In this document: positions 6,552 to 15,500 of the stretch, piece after piece
Layout: every line of letters starts with the position of its first letter
Numbering within the stretch: the first letter of the stretch is position 1
Source of the DNA: Anaerolineales bacterium
GTDB taxonomy: Bacteria > Chloroflexota > Anaerolineae > Anaerolineales > DRMV01
Assembly (NCBI GenBank): GCA_026985785.1
Contig: JALSPT010000251.1
Span: 1-23,509 of the forward strand
Reading direction: 5' to 3'
Length of the DNA stretch: 23,509 nt
The notes under the pieces: model-generated
The model's input: the letters and a program-made list of their open reading frames with translations, nothing else
Told to the model about the DNA's origin: nothing
Database searches by the model: none
Program-made: the position numbers and the translations under genes

Positions 6552-8459
6552 TTACACTGCGGCCAGGGCTTCTTGGGCTTCGAGCGCCCGCCCGGCAAAC
6601 TGGCTGTTGTACAACTGGGCGTAAAAGCCGCCCTGCGCCAGCAACTTGTCGTGGGTGCCCTGTTCCACGATGTTGCCGTCGCGCATTACCAAAATCAGGT
6701 CGGCGTCGCGGATGGTGCTCAGCCGGTGGGCAATCACGAAACTGGTGCGGCCTTTCATCAGTTTGTCCATCGCGGCCTGGATGAGCAGTTCGGTGTGCGT
6801 GTCCACCGAACTGGTGGCCTCGTCGAGGATGAGCATCGGCGGGTCGGCCAGGATGGCGCGGGCGATGGTGATGAGTTGCTTTTGCCCTTGGGAAATGTTG
6901 GTGACCTCTTCGTTGATGACGAAGTCGTAGCCGCCGGGGAGGGCTTGGATGAAGTGGTGGGCGTGCGCGGCGCGAGCAGCGGCCTCCACCTCTTCGTCGC
7001 TGGCATCGAGCCGCCCGTAGCGGATGTTTTCGCGAATCGTGCCGTTGAACAGCCAGGTATCCTGCAACACCATGCCGAACAGGCGGCGCAGGTCGCTGCG
7101 GCGGAAGGCGCGCACGTCGTGGCCGTCAATGAGGATGGCGCCCTTGTCCACATCGTAGAAACGCATCAGCAGTTTGACGATGGTGGTCTTTCCTGCGCCG
7201 GTGGGGCCAACAATGGCCACTTTTTGCCCTGGCTGGATGTCGGCAGTGAAACCTTTGATGACCGGTTTCCCCGGCAGATAGCCGAAATGCACGTTGCGGA
7301 ATTCCACGCGCCCTTGGATTTCGTCCAGCGCGATGGCGTCTTCGGGGTCGGGGCTCTCTTCTTCCTCCGCGAGGAAATCGAACACCCGCTCGGCGGCGGC
7401 AATCGTCTGTTGCAAAATGTTAGAGGTGCCCGCCAATTGGCTGATGGGCTGGGTGAACGAGCGCATGTACTGGATGAAAGCCTGAATGTCGCCCACGGTG
7501 ATCAGGTCGCGCACGGCCAACCAGCCGCCCATGATGACCACGGCCACGTAACCCAAGTTGCCGATCCAGCGCATCAGCGGGCGCATGGTGCCGGAGAAGA
7601 ATTGCGCTTTCCACGAGGCATCGTAGAGGGTATCGTTGTAGCGGTCGAACTGGCGGATGCTTTTCCCTTCGCCGTTGAAAGCCTTGACGATCAGGTGCGC
7701 CCCGAACATTTCCTCCACATGGCCGTTGACATGGCCGAGGTATTCCTGCTGGCGACCAAAGAACTTTTGCGAGGTTTTGATGATGCCCACCATCGAGCCA
7801 AAAGAAAGCGGCACGATGAGCACTGCGATGAGCGTCATCTCCCAACTGATGGAAAACATCATCGCCAAAATGCCCACCACGGTGACCGCCGAGGTGATGA
7901 TCTGCCCCAGGCTTTGGTTGAGGGTGCGGTTGACCGTATCTACATCGTTGGTCAGGCGGGAGAGCACTTCGCCGTGGGTGGTGCCGTCGAAGTAACGGAA
8001 AGGCATCCGGTGGATTTTGTCCATCAGCGCCTGGCGCAGGTCGTAGGCCACCTGCATGGCGACGTCGGCCATCAGCCAGCCCTGGCTGTAACTCAGGGCT
8101 GCCGAAAGCAGGTACAGCCCGGCGGCGGTCAGCAGGATGCGGCCAATGGCGGCGAAGTCCACGCTGCCGGTGCCGGTGAGTTGGGCGATCACGCCCTCGA
8201 ACAGGGTGGTGGTGGCGTTGCCCAAGATTTTCGGCCCCACGATGGACGCCGCGGTGGAGCCCACCGCCAGCAGCATGACCACGATGATCTTGGCCTGATA
8301 GGGCTTGAGGTAGGCTACCAGTTTGCGCAGGGTGCCTTTGAAGTCGGTGGGCTTTTCCACCGGGCCGGTGGGGAGCATGTGTCCCATGCGGGGGCCATTG
8401 CTTCGGCGCGGGGCGGCCGCGCTGCTGAGGCGTTTTTGCAAGGGCGGGGTGTGGTTCAT
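6552..8459 (-). CDS. ABC exporter half-transporter, canonical-site subunit
   Basis: Type IV (ABCB-like) exporter subunit: transmembrane domain (about residues 50-340) fused to an ATPase domain (about 385-620), inner membrane. Walker A GPTGAGKTT (418-426), Q-loop LQDTW near 465, signature ISQGQ (522-526), Walker B LILDE with catalytic Glu547, switch His578 in IAHRLST. The 50-residue N-terminal lead is basic and proline-rich and precedes the first helix. The ATG overlaps the upstream ABC gene's stop as ATGA, implying coupled synthesis of the two halves. With the MarR gene at the operon head, drug, lipid or metabolite export is likely, but the substrate is not deducible. The pair resembles BmrCD/LmrCD-type heterodimers. 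Confidence 0.92.
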   Translation of the reverse strand: MNHTPPLQKRLSSAAAPRRSNGPRMGHMLPTGPVEKPTDFKGTLRKLVAYLKPYQAKIIVVMLLAVGSTAASIVGPKILGNATTTLFEGVIAQLTGTGSVDFAAIGRILLTAAGLYLLSAALSYSQGWLMADVAMQVAYDLRQALMDKIHRMPFRYFDGTTHGEVLSRLTNDVDTVNRTLNQSLGQIITSAVTVVGILAMMFSISWEMTLIAVLIVPLSFGSMVGIIKTSQKFFGRQQEYLGHVNGHVEEMFGAHLIVKAFNGEGKSIRQFDRYNDTLYDASWKAQFFSGTMRPLMRWIGNLGYVAVVIMGGWLAVRDLITVGDIQAFIQYMRSFTQPISQLAGTSNILQQTIAAAERVFDFLAEEEESPDPEDAIALDEIQGRVEFRNVHFGYLPGKPVIKGFTADIQPGQKVAIVGPTGAGKTTIVKLLMRFYDVDKGAILIDGHDVRAFRRSDLRRLFGMVLQDTWLFNGTIRENIRYGRLDASDEEVEAAARAAHAHHFIQALPGGYDFVINEEVTNISQGQKQLITIARAILADPPMLILDEATSSVDTHTELLIQAAMDKLMKGRTSFVIAHRLSTIRDADLILVMRDGNIVEQGTHDKLLAQGGFYAQLYNSQFAGRALEAQEALAAV

Positions 8460-10696
8460 GCTAAGGCCTCCTGTTTCAACTGCGAGAGGGCGATTTCACG
8501 GTAAACCTCACAACGTTGCATCAGTTCGCGGTGGCTGCCCCGGCAAATCAGGCGGCCTTCGTCCAATACCAGGATTTGGTCGGCATCTTTGATGGTGGCC
8601 ACGCGCTGGGAGACGATGAACATCGTGCGTCCTTGCAGGTGCTTGCGCAGCGCCCGGCGCAGGCGGGCGTCGGTTTGGTAGTCCAGCGCCGAGAAGCATT
8701 CGTCGAAAATGTAGATGGGCGCGTCTTTGACCAGCGCGCGAGCGATGGTCAGGCGCTGGCGCTGGCCGCCGGAAAAATTGACCCCACCCTGGGCGACTTC
8801 GGCCTGTAAGCCGTCGGGATGTTCGAAGATGAAATCGGCCTGCGCGATCTGCAACGCCCGCCGCAGAGCCGCTTCGTCGGCGTTGGGGTTGGCGTAGCGC
8901 AGGTTGCTTTCCACCGTGCCGGCGAAAAGGTTGCTTCGCTGGGGCACGTAGCCGATTTTGGCGCGCAGGTCGGCAAGGGGCACTTCGCGAATGTCCACCC
9001 CGCCGATGCGGATGGCGCCGCTGGTCACATCGTAGAAGCGGGGCATCAGGTTGACTAAGGTGGATTTGCCCGAACCGGTGGTGCCCATGATGCCGATGGT
9101 TTGGCCGGGGGCGATGGTGAAGTGAATGTCGTGCAGGACGTCCTCCTCCGCGTTGGGGTAGCGGAAGCCGACGTGCTCGAAGGTTACCGACGGTTGGAAA
9201 TCCTCCGGAAAGCCTTGCGGCTGTGACGGCGAAAGCACGGTGATCTCGGTTTCCAGCACATCGGCCACCCGATGGGCTGAAACATCGGCGCGCGGCAGCA
9301 GGATGAAGAGCATGGAGAGCATCAAGAAGGCAAACACCACCTGGATGGCGTACTGCATGAAGGCCATCATGTCGCCGACCTGAATCGAAGCGGCGGCCAC
9401 CTTGTGGGCGCCAATCCACAGGATGAGCATCACCACGCCGTTGAGGATGAGCATCATGATGGGCATCATCACCACGAACACCCGGTTGACAAACAGACTG
9501 ACGCGGGTGAGTTCCCGGTTGGCGCGTTCAAAGCGTTGGGATTCGACGCTCTGGCGGTTGAAGGCGCGCACCACCATCATACCGGTCAGGTTTTCGCGCA
9601 GGATGAGGTTGAGGCGGTCGATCAGGTTTTGGATGCGTTTGAATTTGGGAATCACGATGGTGAAGACCACCGAAATCACGCCCAGAAGCAGCAGCACAGC
9701 CAGGGCCAGCGTCCACCACATGGAGGGGCTTTTGTCTAAGGCGTGGATGACCGCGCCGATGCCGATGATGGGGGCGTAGAAGAGCAGCCGCACCAGGGGC
9801 ATGGTGGCGTTTTGGATTTGGGTGATGTCGTTGGTGGCGCGGGTGATGAGCGAGGCGGTGGAGAAGCGGTCGAACTCTGCACCGGAAAAGTGCATCACGC
9901 GGGCGAAGAGGTCGTGGCGCAGATCGCGCCCCACACCGGCAGCAATGCGGGCGGCGAAATAGCCCACGCTGATGGTCGCAGCGGCGGAAATCAGCGCGAT
10001 GAGCAGCATCAGCAGCCCTTTGTGCAGGATGTAGCGGTTTTGAATGGCTGCGGTATCCATCCCGATGGCCTGATATTCGGCCTTGACGGCGCGGGTGGCG
10101 GCCTGGAGCAATGCCTTTTGGCCGCCGATGGCCGCAAAGCGCTCGGTCATCGCGTCGGCAATCTGCTGCCGCTGGCTCTGCGGCAGCATGGCCATCACCT
10201 TGAATAGGTCGGTGTTGGGTGGAATCTTGGAGAGGTCGAAGCCCATCCCCGGCATCAGGCGTTTGGCCTCTTCGGGGTTCTTGGCGATGCGTTCGAGGCC
10301 AAACACCAGCAGCATGGCTTTGCCCATGGTGGGCTCCAGCGCGGCGATGGTAGCGGGCGAGTCGTCGGTGAGGAGGTAGAGCGGCTCTTTGGTCACCAAG
10401 GGATAGGTGGCGGCTGCGGCCTGGGCCTCGGGCGTGCCGGGTTTCACCAGGCGATAGTGGGCGAGGATGGCTTTTTGCTCCTCGGCGGTGAGGAACAGCG
10501 CCAGATGCTGCATGGTGCTCTGGCGCAGGGCTTCTGGCACGGCGTGTGCCACGCCTCCTTGCTGGATGCCGACGTTTACGATATCGGACATGTAATCGGG
10601 TAAGGTGAGGTCGGCGTCGGCCTGCACGAAGAGCAGAGCAATGGCCACAACGAGCAGCACCAGGTAAGGCTTGAGGTATTTGAAGATGCGCAGCAT
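8456..10696 (-). CDS. ABC exporter half-transporter with large TM1-TM2 extracytoplasmic insertion
   Basis: Partner subunit, 746 residues, about 150 longer than a standard half-transporter. TM1 is at about 11-25 and TM2 at about 226-245. The roughly 200 residues between them are mostly hydrophilic and would lie outside the membrane, in the place where BmrD-type subunits carry an extra domain. ATPase domain: Walker A GTTGSGKST (538-546), signature FSGGQ (641-645), Walker B IYIFDE (661-666) followed by CFSALD. Glu666 is kept, but the switch histidine is replaced by Gln697 (IVSQRVAT). That pattern, with FSALD, fits the non-canonical half of a heterodimer. It starts 3 nt after the marR stop and overlaps the next ABC gene by 4 nt. 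Confidence 0.92.
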   Translation of the reverse strand: MLRIFKYLKPYLVLLVVAIALLFVQADADLTLPDYMSDIVNVGIQQGGVAHAVPEALRQSTMQHLALFLTAEEQKAILAHYRLVKPGTPEAQAAAATYPLVTKEPLYLLTDDSPATIAALEPTMGKAMLLVFGLERIAKNPEEAKRLMPGMGFDLSKIPPNTDLFKVMAMLPQSQRQQIADAMTERFAAIGGQKALLQAATRAVKAEYQAIGMDTAAIQNRYILHKGLLMLLIALISAAATISVGYFAARIAAGVGRDLRHDLFARVMHFSGAEFDRFSTASLITRATNDITQIQNATMPLVRLLFYAPIIGIGAVIHALDKSPSMWWTLALAVLLLLGVISVVFTIVIPKFKRIQNLIDRLNLILRENLTGMMVVRAFNRQSVESQRFERANRELTRVSLFVNRVFVVMMPIMMLILNGVVMLILWIGAHKVAAASIQVGDMMAFMQYAIQVVFAFLMLSMLFILLPRADVSAHRVADVLETEITVLSPSQPQGFPEDFQPSVTFEHVGFRYPNAEEDVLHDIHFTIAPGQTIGIMGTTGSGKSTLVNLMPRFYDVTSGAIRIGGVDIREVPLADLRAKIGYVPQRSNLFAGTVESNLRYANPNADEAALRRALQIAQADFIFEHPDGLQAEVAQGGVNFSGGQRQRLTIARALVKDAPIYIFDECFSALDYQTDARLRRALRKHLQGRTMFIVSQRVATIKDADQILVLDEGRLICRGSHRELMQRCEVYREIALSQLKQEALA

Positions 10697-10699
10697 GGG

Positions 10700-11167
10700 T
10701 CAGTGGGCTCCTGGGGAAGCGTGTGTTTCGTTTTCATCCGTGGGAAGTTTGGCGAGCAAAATTTCCAGGGCGGTGAGCACTTGTTGGGCTTCTTCGGGCG
10801 TCAGGCGGCTGAGCAACGCGCCGAAAGTGCCCCCGCTGGAGGGCATGATTTTCTGCAGCACGGTTTCGCCTTTGGCGGTCAGCCGCAAATGTTTGCTGCG
10901 GCGGTCGTGGGGGGCTTCTTCTCGCAAGATGTAGCCCTGCACCACCAGGCGTTGCAGCATTTGGCTGACGGCGGCGTTGCTCACCCCCAGCGCACGGGCG
11001 ACGTCGGAAACGGTGGCGTTGGCGTGGCGCTGGATGTAGCGCATGGCAAACACCTGGGGCATGGTCAACCCCGCGGCGCGCACCCGTTGCCAGAAGGGGT
11101 GGAGCATGGCCTGCACCAGCCGTCGAAAAGCGGCGTGAAGTTGGGATTGCGTTTCGTCTGAAGTCAA
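10700..11167 (-). CDS. MarR-family transcriptional regulator
   Basis: Winged-helix repressor, 155 residues from a TTG start. The helix-turn-helix spans about residues 51-75 (ATVSDVARALGVSNAAVSQM) and the wing about 84-98, with the family DRR motif at 88-90. I chose TTG 11167 because TAGGAG lies 7 nt upstream and because the longer ATG start at 11242 falls inside the -35 box, upstream of the predicted transcript. It heads an operon with two ABC genes (3-nt gap). The perfect palindrome in its own leader implies autorepression and control of the exporter. The ligand is probably a small aromatic or lipophilic compound (inference from the family). Confidence 0.92.
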   Translation of the reverse strand: MTSDETQSQLHAAFRRLVQAMLHPFWQRVRAAGLTMPQVFAMRYIQRHANATVSDVARALGVSNAAVSQMLQRLVVQGYILREEAPHDRRSKHLRLTAKGETVLQKIMPSSGGTFGALLSRLTPEEAQQVLTALEILLAKLPTDENETHASPGAH

Positions 11168-11186
11168 ATTAATGCTCCTAAAAGGA

Positions 11187-11198
11187 TAAGTTAACTTA
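11187..11198. promoter_or_regulatory. Probable MarR operator
   Basis: Perfect 12-bp palindrome TAAGTTAACTTA between the -10 box and the ribosome site, about 9-20 nt after the predicted transcription start. Position and size suit a MarR dimer that blocks transcription of its own operon. Confidence 0.75.
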
Positions 11199-11213
11199 GA
11201 TGTTTGTGTCGTT

Positions 11214-11242
11214 ATCATAATCCCCCTGGCGCGGCGTGTCAA
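11214..11242 (-). promoter_or_regulatory. Promoter of the marR-ABC-ABC operon
   Basis: Minus strand: perfect -35 TTGACA (11237-11242), 17 bp spacer, -10 TATGAT (11214-11219). Confidence 0.88.
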
Positions 11243-11356
11243 GGCAAGGGTGCAAAAATGCAGGTGCTGTGAGGGTACAGTGATGAAAGCCCCGCGTTTG
11301 TTTCCCCCTTGTCTTCTTTTGCTAGTCGTTCTCTTTCCGCGCGCGGTTTTCCCTTC

Positions 11357-12007
11357 TCAAAGGTCTTCGAATAGGTCTTCGTCGCTCAGCGGAGCCACAA
11401 AATGATATTTTCCCGGTGCCGTGCGTTCCAGCGTGTCCAGCACTTTGTTCACAAACGACGGCGAGTCATAGGGGCCGGCTATATATACCGGCTTTCCGTC
11501 TTTGCCGAATTTGATATCGTAAGGCTCAGGGTGGCTTCCCGGCGGGTCGAGGATTTTGTGGGCGCCCAGGCGGTAAAAGTCCTCGTGGGGTTCGAAGCCG
11601 TACTTGCGGGCAAAGGCGATAGCGCCGTAGACGAGTTGATGGGCAAAGGCCGCGTCACAAGGCTCCTGATCACCTCGGAATATCCTCTCCACATGACGCT
11701 GGAGAGCCGAGCGCGGGACGTTGAGTTTTACCAGCGCGTCTTTGACTCCCAAACAGAGTAAGTCCACCAAATAGCCAGCGTACAACACGGTGTGGTCGTT
11801 CTGGGCGCGGGCCAGCAATAGGGTGGTCTCGCCGATCTTTTGCCACTGTTTGTGGCGCCAGCAGCCTACGATGGGCATCTCGCGGGCCCGTTCCAAGATC
11901 TCTTCGCGTCTGGTTCTAAGGGGGCGGATTTTCGAGCGCGGCATCTGGTACACGCGCCTGGGAGGCTTGAGGGGTTGACCTTTTTTCTTCTTTCGCTTTT
12001 TGCTCAT
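11357..12007 (-). CDS. Conserved protein of unknown function, basic N-terminus
   Basis: 216 residues, function not recognised. The first 12 residues are almost all Lys/Arg, and the first 40 stay basic and proline-rich, which suggests nucleic-acid or ribosome contact. A compact body follows with VGCWRHKQWQKIG (47-59), YLVDLLCLGVKDA (79-91), a helix-rich stretch with FAHQLVYGAIAFARKYGFEP, and a C-terminal KFGKDGKPVYIAGPYDS. It has no signal peptide or membrane segment. Its ATG overlaps the stop of the upstream unknown gene (ATGA), so the two are translationally coupled. Both lie downstream of the SNF2 helicase. I remember similar proteins in other bacteria but cannot name a domain. Real gene: long frame, coupling and amino-acid composition agree. 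Confidence 0.8.
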   Translation of the reverse strand: MSKKRKKKKGQPLKPPRRVYQMPRSKIRPLRTRREEILERAREMPIVGCWRHKQWQKIGETTLLLARAQNDHTVLYAGYLVDLLCLGVKDALVKLNVPRSALQRHVERIFRGDQEPCDAAFAHQLVYGAIAFARKYGFEPHEDFYRLGAHKILDPPGSHPEPYDIKFGKDGKPVYIAGPYDSPSFVNKVLDTLERTAPGKYHFVAPLSDEDLFEDL

Positions 12008-12552
12008 CTTGACCTCCGGAGGTTTTGGGGGAACAATAGGGCCAGGATTTCCAAGGGAACCTCATCTGGAGTGGTTTGGGAGCGGTAGGGTGCCGAGGCC
12101 CGCTCGCGCAGCGCCTGCCACAGCAGGCGGCGCTCCTCCCCGTTCACCACCAGGTCGTGCAGGGTCTCGGCAGCCAGCAGGCGCTCGCCGGTGGTGTAGA
12201 GGAAAGTGAGCCGCCGCCAGCGCCCGGCCAGAATGGGATGCGGCAGGCGCACCAGGGGGCCAAGTTGGATTTTGTAATAGGTTTCGTGAGCCCGAGGATG
12301 GTCGGGTTCATCGCGAAACAGCGCCGCGCGCGTGGTCAGTTCGTGCCCTTCCACCGGCGCGCCCCATTCGATGCGCCAGCGGTGTGCCTCGCCGAAAGCC
12401 GCGGGTTGATAGAAGGCCAGCCAGTCCACCGCAATGACTTTGGGCGCGGTGGCCAACGGAATGCGATACCATCCCAGCACCCGGGCGATTTCCAGGTCGC
12501 GCGGGTGCGGCAAAAACGCTACCAGAACCAGATCGGTGGGGCGTGGTAACAT
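12004..12552 (-). CDS. Conserved protein of unknown function, predicted leaderless mRNA
   Basis: 182 residues, function not recognised. Visible features: FLPHPRDLEIARVLGWYRIP near the N-terminus, APKVIAVDWLAFYQPAAFGE, a central HELTTRAALFRDEPDHPRA, then ILAGRWRRLTFLYTTGERLL. It is rich in Arg, Trp and Tyr, with no membrane helix, so a soluble nucleic-acid-associated protein is possible (inference). No Shine-Dalgarno is seen. Instead, a good promoter ends 9 nt before the ATG, which predicts a leader of at most a few bases. It lies 39 nt after the SNF2 stop and overlaps the next gene by 4 nt, so it can be made separately from, or together with, the helicase. Confidence 0.8.
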   Translation of the reverse strand: MLPRPTDLVLVAFLPHPRDLEIARVLGWYRIPLATAPKVIAVDWLAFYQPAAFGEAHRWRIEWGAPVEGHELTTRAALFRDEPDHPRAHETYYKIQLGPLVRLPHPILAGRWRRLTFLYTTGERLLAAETLHDLVVNGEERRLLWQALRERASAPYRSQTTPDEVPLEILALLFPQNLRRSR

Positions 12553-12561
12553 CTTGATTTC

Positions 12562-12590
12562 AGTTTAGCACAAAATGGCGGGGGTGTCCC
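12562..12590 (-). promoter_or_regulatory. Internal promoter for the two unknown genes
   Basis: Minus strand: -35 GGGACA (12585-12590), 17 bp spacer, -10 TAAACT (12562-12567) with a TGn extension (TGCTAAACT). It sits in the short gap after the SNF2 stop. Transcription should begin within a few bases of ATG 12552. Confidence 0.65.
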
Positions 12591-12591
12591 T

Positions 12592-15500
12592 TTAGCTAAA
12601 TAGTGCCTGGACGTCTTCCGGCGTCAAATCTTTGAAGAAACTCCCCTCCGTGGTGATCAATTTCTCCACCAATTCTTTTTTCTTTTCCTGCAGTTGCAGG
12701 ATTTTCTCTTCCACGCTGTCGCGAGTGATGAGTTTGAAGATGAAAACCGGCTTGTCCTGCCCAATGCGATGGGTGCGGTCTGAGGCCTGGCGTTCTACAG
12801 CCGGGTTCCACCACGGGTCGATGTGGATGACATAATCGGCTGCGGTCAGGTTGAGCCCCACACCGCCAGCCTTCAGGCTGATGAGGAAGAAGGGGACGCT
12901 GGGATCGTTTTGAAAGCGGTCGACCTGCGCTTGCCGGTCGCGAGTGCTACCGTCCAGGTAGGTATAGGGGATGCCACGCGCCGCCAGTTCTGCCTGCACC
13001 AAGTGAAGCATCTGCACGAATTGGGAGAAAACCAACGCTTTGTGGCCCTCGCTGTGCAGAGTTTCCAGCGTGTCGAGCAACACTTCCATTTTGCCCGAAT
13101 CGCCGTGGAATTGGGGGTCGACCAATTTGGGATGGTTGCTGATTTGCCGCAGACGCAGCAAACCTTCCAGGATTTTCATCCGGCTTTTGTCCAGCCCTTC
13201 CTCGGCAATCAGCCCCAGCAGCATCTCGCGATAGTAATCGCGAATTTTGAGGTAAAAGCGCCGCTGGGCAGGTTCCATGTCGCAATAGACGATGCGCTCG
13301 GTGCGGGGCGGCAGTTCGGGCGCGACCTGTTCCTTGGTGCGACGCAGGATGAAGGGATAGACCATCTTGCGCAGCGTTTGCGCGGTTTGCTCATCGTTTG
13401 CCTTTTCGATCGGCTTGACGAATTCGTCCTTGAAGTAGTCCAAACTGCCCAGCAGGCCGGGCATGACGAAGGCAAACTGCGCCCAAAGTTCAAAGGTGTT
13501 GTTTTCCACCGGGGTGCCGGTCATGGCCAGACGATGCTCGCTCTGCAGGCGACGCGCGACGCGTGCAGTTTTGGCCAGCGGGTTCTTGATAGCCTGCGAC
13601 TCGTCGAGCACAATGTAGTGAAAGCGGTACGCCCGCAACTTTTCGGCATCCACCCGCATCACGCCGTAGGTGGTGAGCACCAGGTCGTAAGAGGCGAATT
13701 TTTCGACAGGAGGACGAGAAGGGCCAAAGTAGGTCAACACTTTGAGGTCGGGAGTGAACTTTTCCACTTCCCGTTGCCAGTTGACGAGCAGCGAGCGCGG
13801 CACCACCACCAGGTCAGGGGCTTGGGGGTGGCCCTGCTCGCGCAGGGAAAGCAGGAATGCCAGCACCTGGACGGTTTTGCCCAACCCCATGTCATCGGCC
13901 AGGATACCGCCGAAGCCGTAATCGTGCAGAAAGTGCAGCCAGTTGTAGCCTGCCACCTGATAGGGGCGCAATTCGCCGCGTAACCCCTGCGGGAGCGGGT
14001 GCTCTTCGATCCCTTGAAATGCTTTCAGCCGTTCCAGGCGTTCCCGAAAGGCTTTGTCGGCCCTGGCCTGCTCGGCTTCTTCTGCCAGTTCGTCCAGCAA
14101 GGCAGCATGAAAGTCGGCAAAACGCAGGGTGTCGTTTTCTTCATCGGTTTCGGTAGCCAAGCCAAACAGGCGCTTGTAGCGCGCCAGCCATTCTTCCGGC
14201 AGTTGCCCGATGGTGCCATCGGCTAGTTTGACATAGCGGCGCTTCTTTCGGAGCGCCCGCTTGATCTCGGCCAGTGGTACCGAGACGTCGCCAAACTTCA
14301 CCACGGCTTGGACGTCGAACCAGTCGATGCCGGAGGTGATGTTGACCGAGAGCGAAGGGGGATGGCGATTCACGCGGATGTTTTTGAGGTTTTCTTCGCC
14401 GAAGATTTCAAACCCTGCCGCGGCCAGTTTGGGCACTTTGTCCAGCAGGAAATCCACGGGAGCGACCCGCGCCCGCAGGAGCAACATTTCCGGCTGCTCT
14501 TTCGTCCCCCGCTTGAGGCCGTACTTGGCGGTGGCTGCTTCTTTGTAGAACTGTTCTTCGAGTTCCGGTTGCCGATGGAGGTGGTAAAACTTCCATGGGT
14601 CGTTGGGATCTTCAATTGTTTCCAAAGGTGGATAGTCGGGCGAAAAAACGACTTCATGGTCGCCGTACGCGAAGCGCAATTCGACACCCAGCCGGTCGTC
14701 TTTCAGTTCCTGTAAATAAAGCCGCGGACGGGGTTCCAGGCCGGCAATTTCTTCGATCTGTACGACGTTGCCTTCCAACGGGCGGGAAAATTTGCGTATC
14801 AGGCGTGGCAGGTAGCGGTCGCGGAACTCGGCTTCGTCCTCTTTGGGGATGAACAGCGGCGTATGCAAGGCCTCCAGCCAGGCCTGGAGACCTTTGCTGG
14901 GCAGGCGTACCAGTTGCTTTTCGTTGATCAGCACCCACGGTGGCGAAGAAGATACCGTTTCTGCTGTTCTTACGGTGGCAAGGGTATCGTTCATATAAAG
15001 GCGGGCGTGGAGAGAAAGCCCCCGCTCTTCCCTTTGCAACACCAGCGCGGTTTCTACCCCTTGCCGCAGTACCGGGATGGGTTTGGACAAGGCCACCGGA
15101 TGGCGATAGACCGGCAAATCCCATTCGCTCAGCAGGTCCAACAGGTCGCCAACAGAAGGGGCGATGGAAGAATAAAATCGGTTGGTGCGGTGAAGCACCC
15201 GCGCAATTTCCAGAGCGGCAGGCGGGGTGTTGAGGACGCGGATGCCGCCCATGCCGCCTGAGGGCAGCCGCTCGCTGAGCAGATAGCGCCCTTCCCCCGC
15301 GTGGGCGGCAAGCCACGCTACCCATTCTTGCGGCGTGCGGGGCAAAGGTGTATCTTCCCCCACCGCCTTGAGCATCCGCTTGAAAGGGATCCAGCGTGGC
15401 TCAAGGTCAAATCTTGGGCCGGAATAATAGTAAGAAGTGGAGCGGGTCAACACGAAAATGAGCAGGTAAGGCTGGGGTTGCCTTTGACCTGCTTCCATGG

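Noticed and set aside
6363..8504. Long plus-strand ORF opposite the first ABC transporter gene
   Set aside because: It is a GC-rich antisense shadow: composition is dominated by His, Gly, Val and Asp, no family motif is present, and the minus frame has full ABC motifs.
11168..11242. Longer MarR start at ATG 11242
   Set aside because: It lies in the -35 box, upstream of the predicted transcript, while TTG 11167 has a good ribosome site.
11243..11356. Gene or terminator between the 216-residue protein and the marR promoter
   Set aside because: Only a loop-less CCGCGCGCGG palindrome and pyrimidine-rich DNA are seen; no ORF or usable hairpin.
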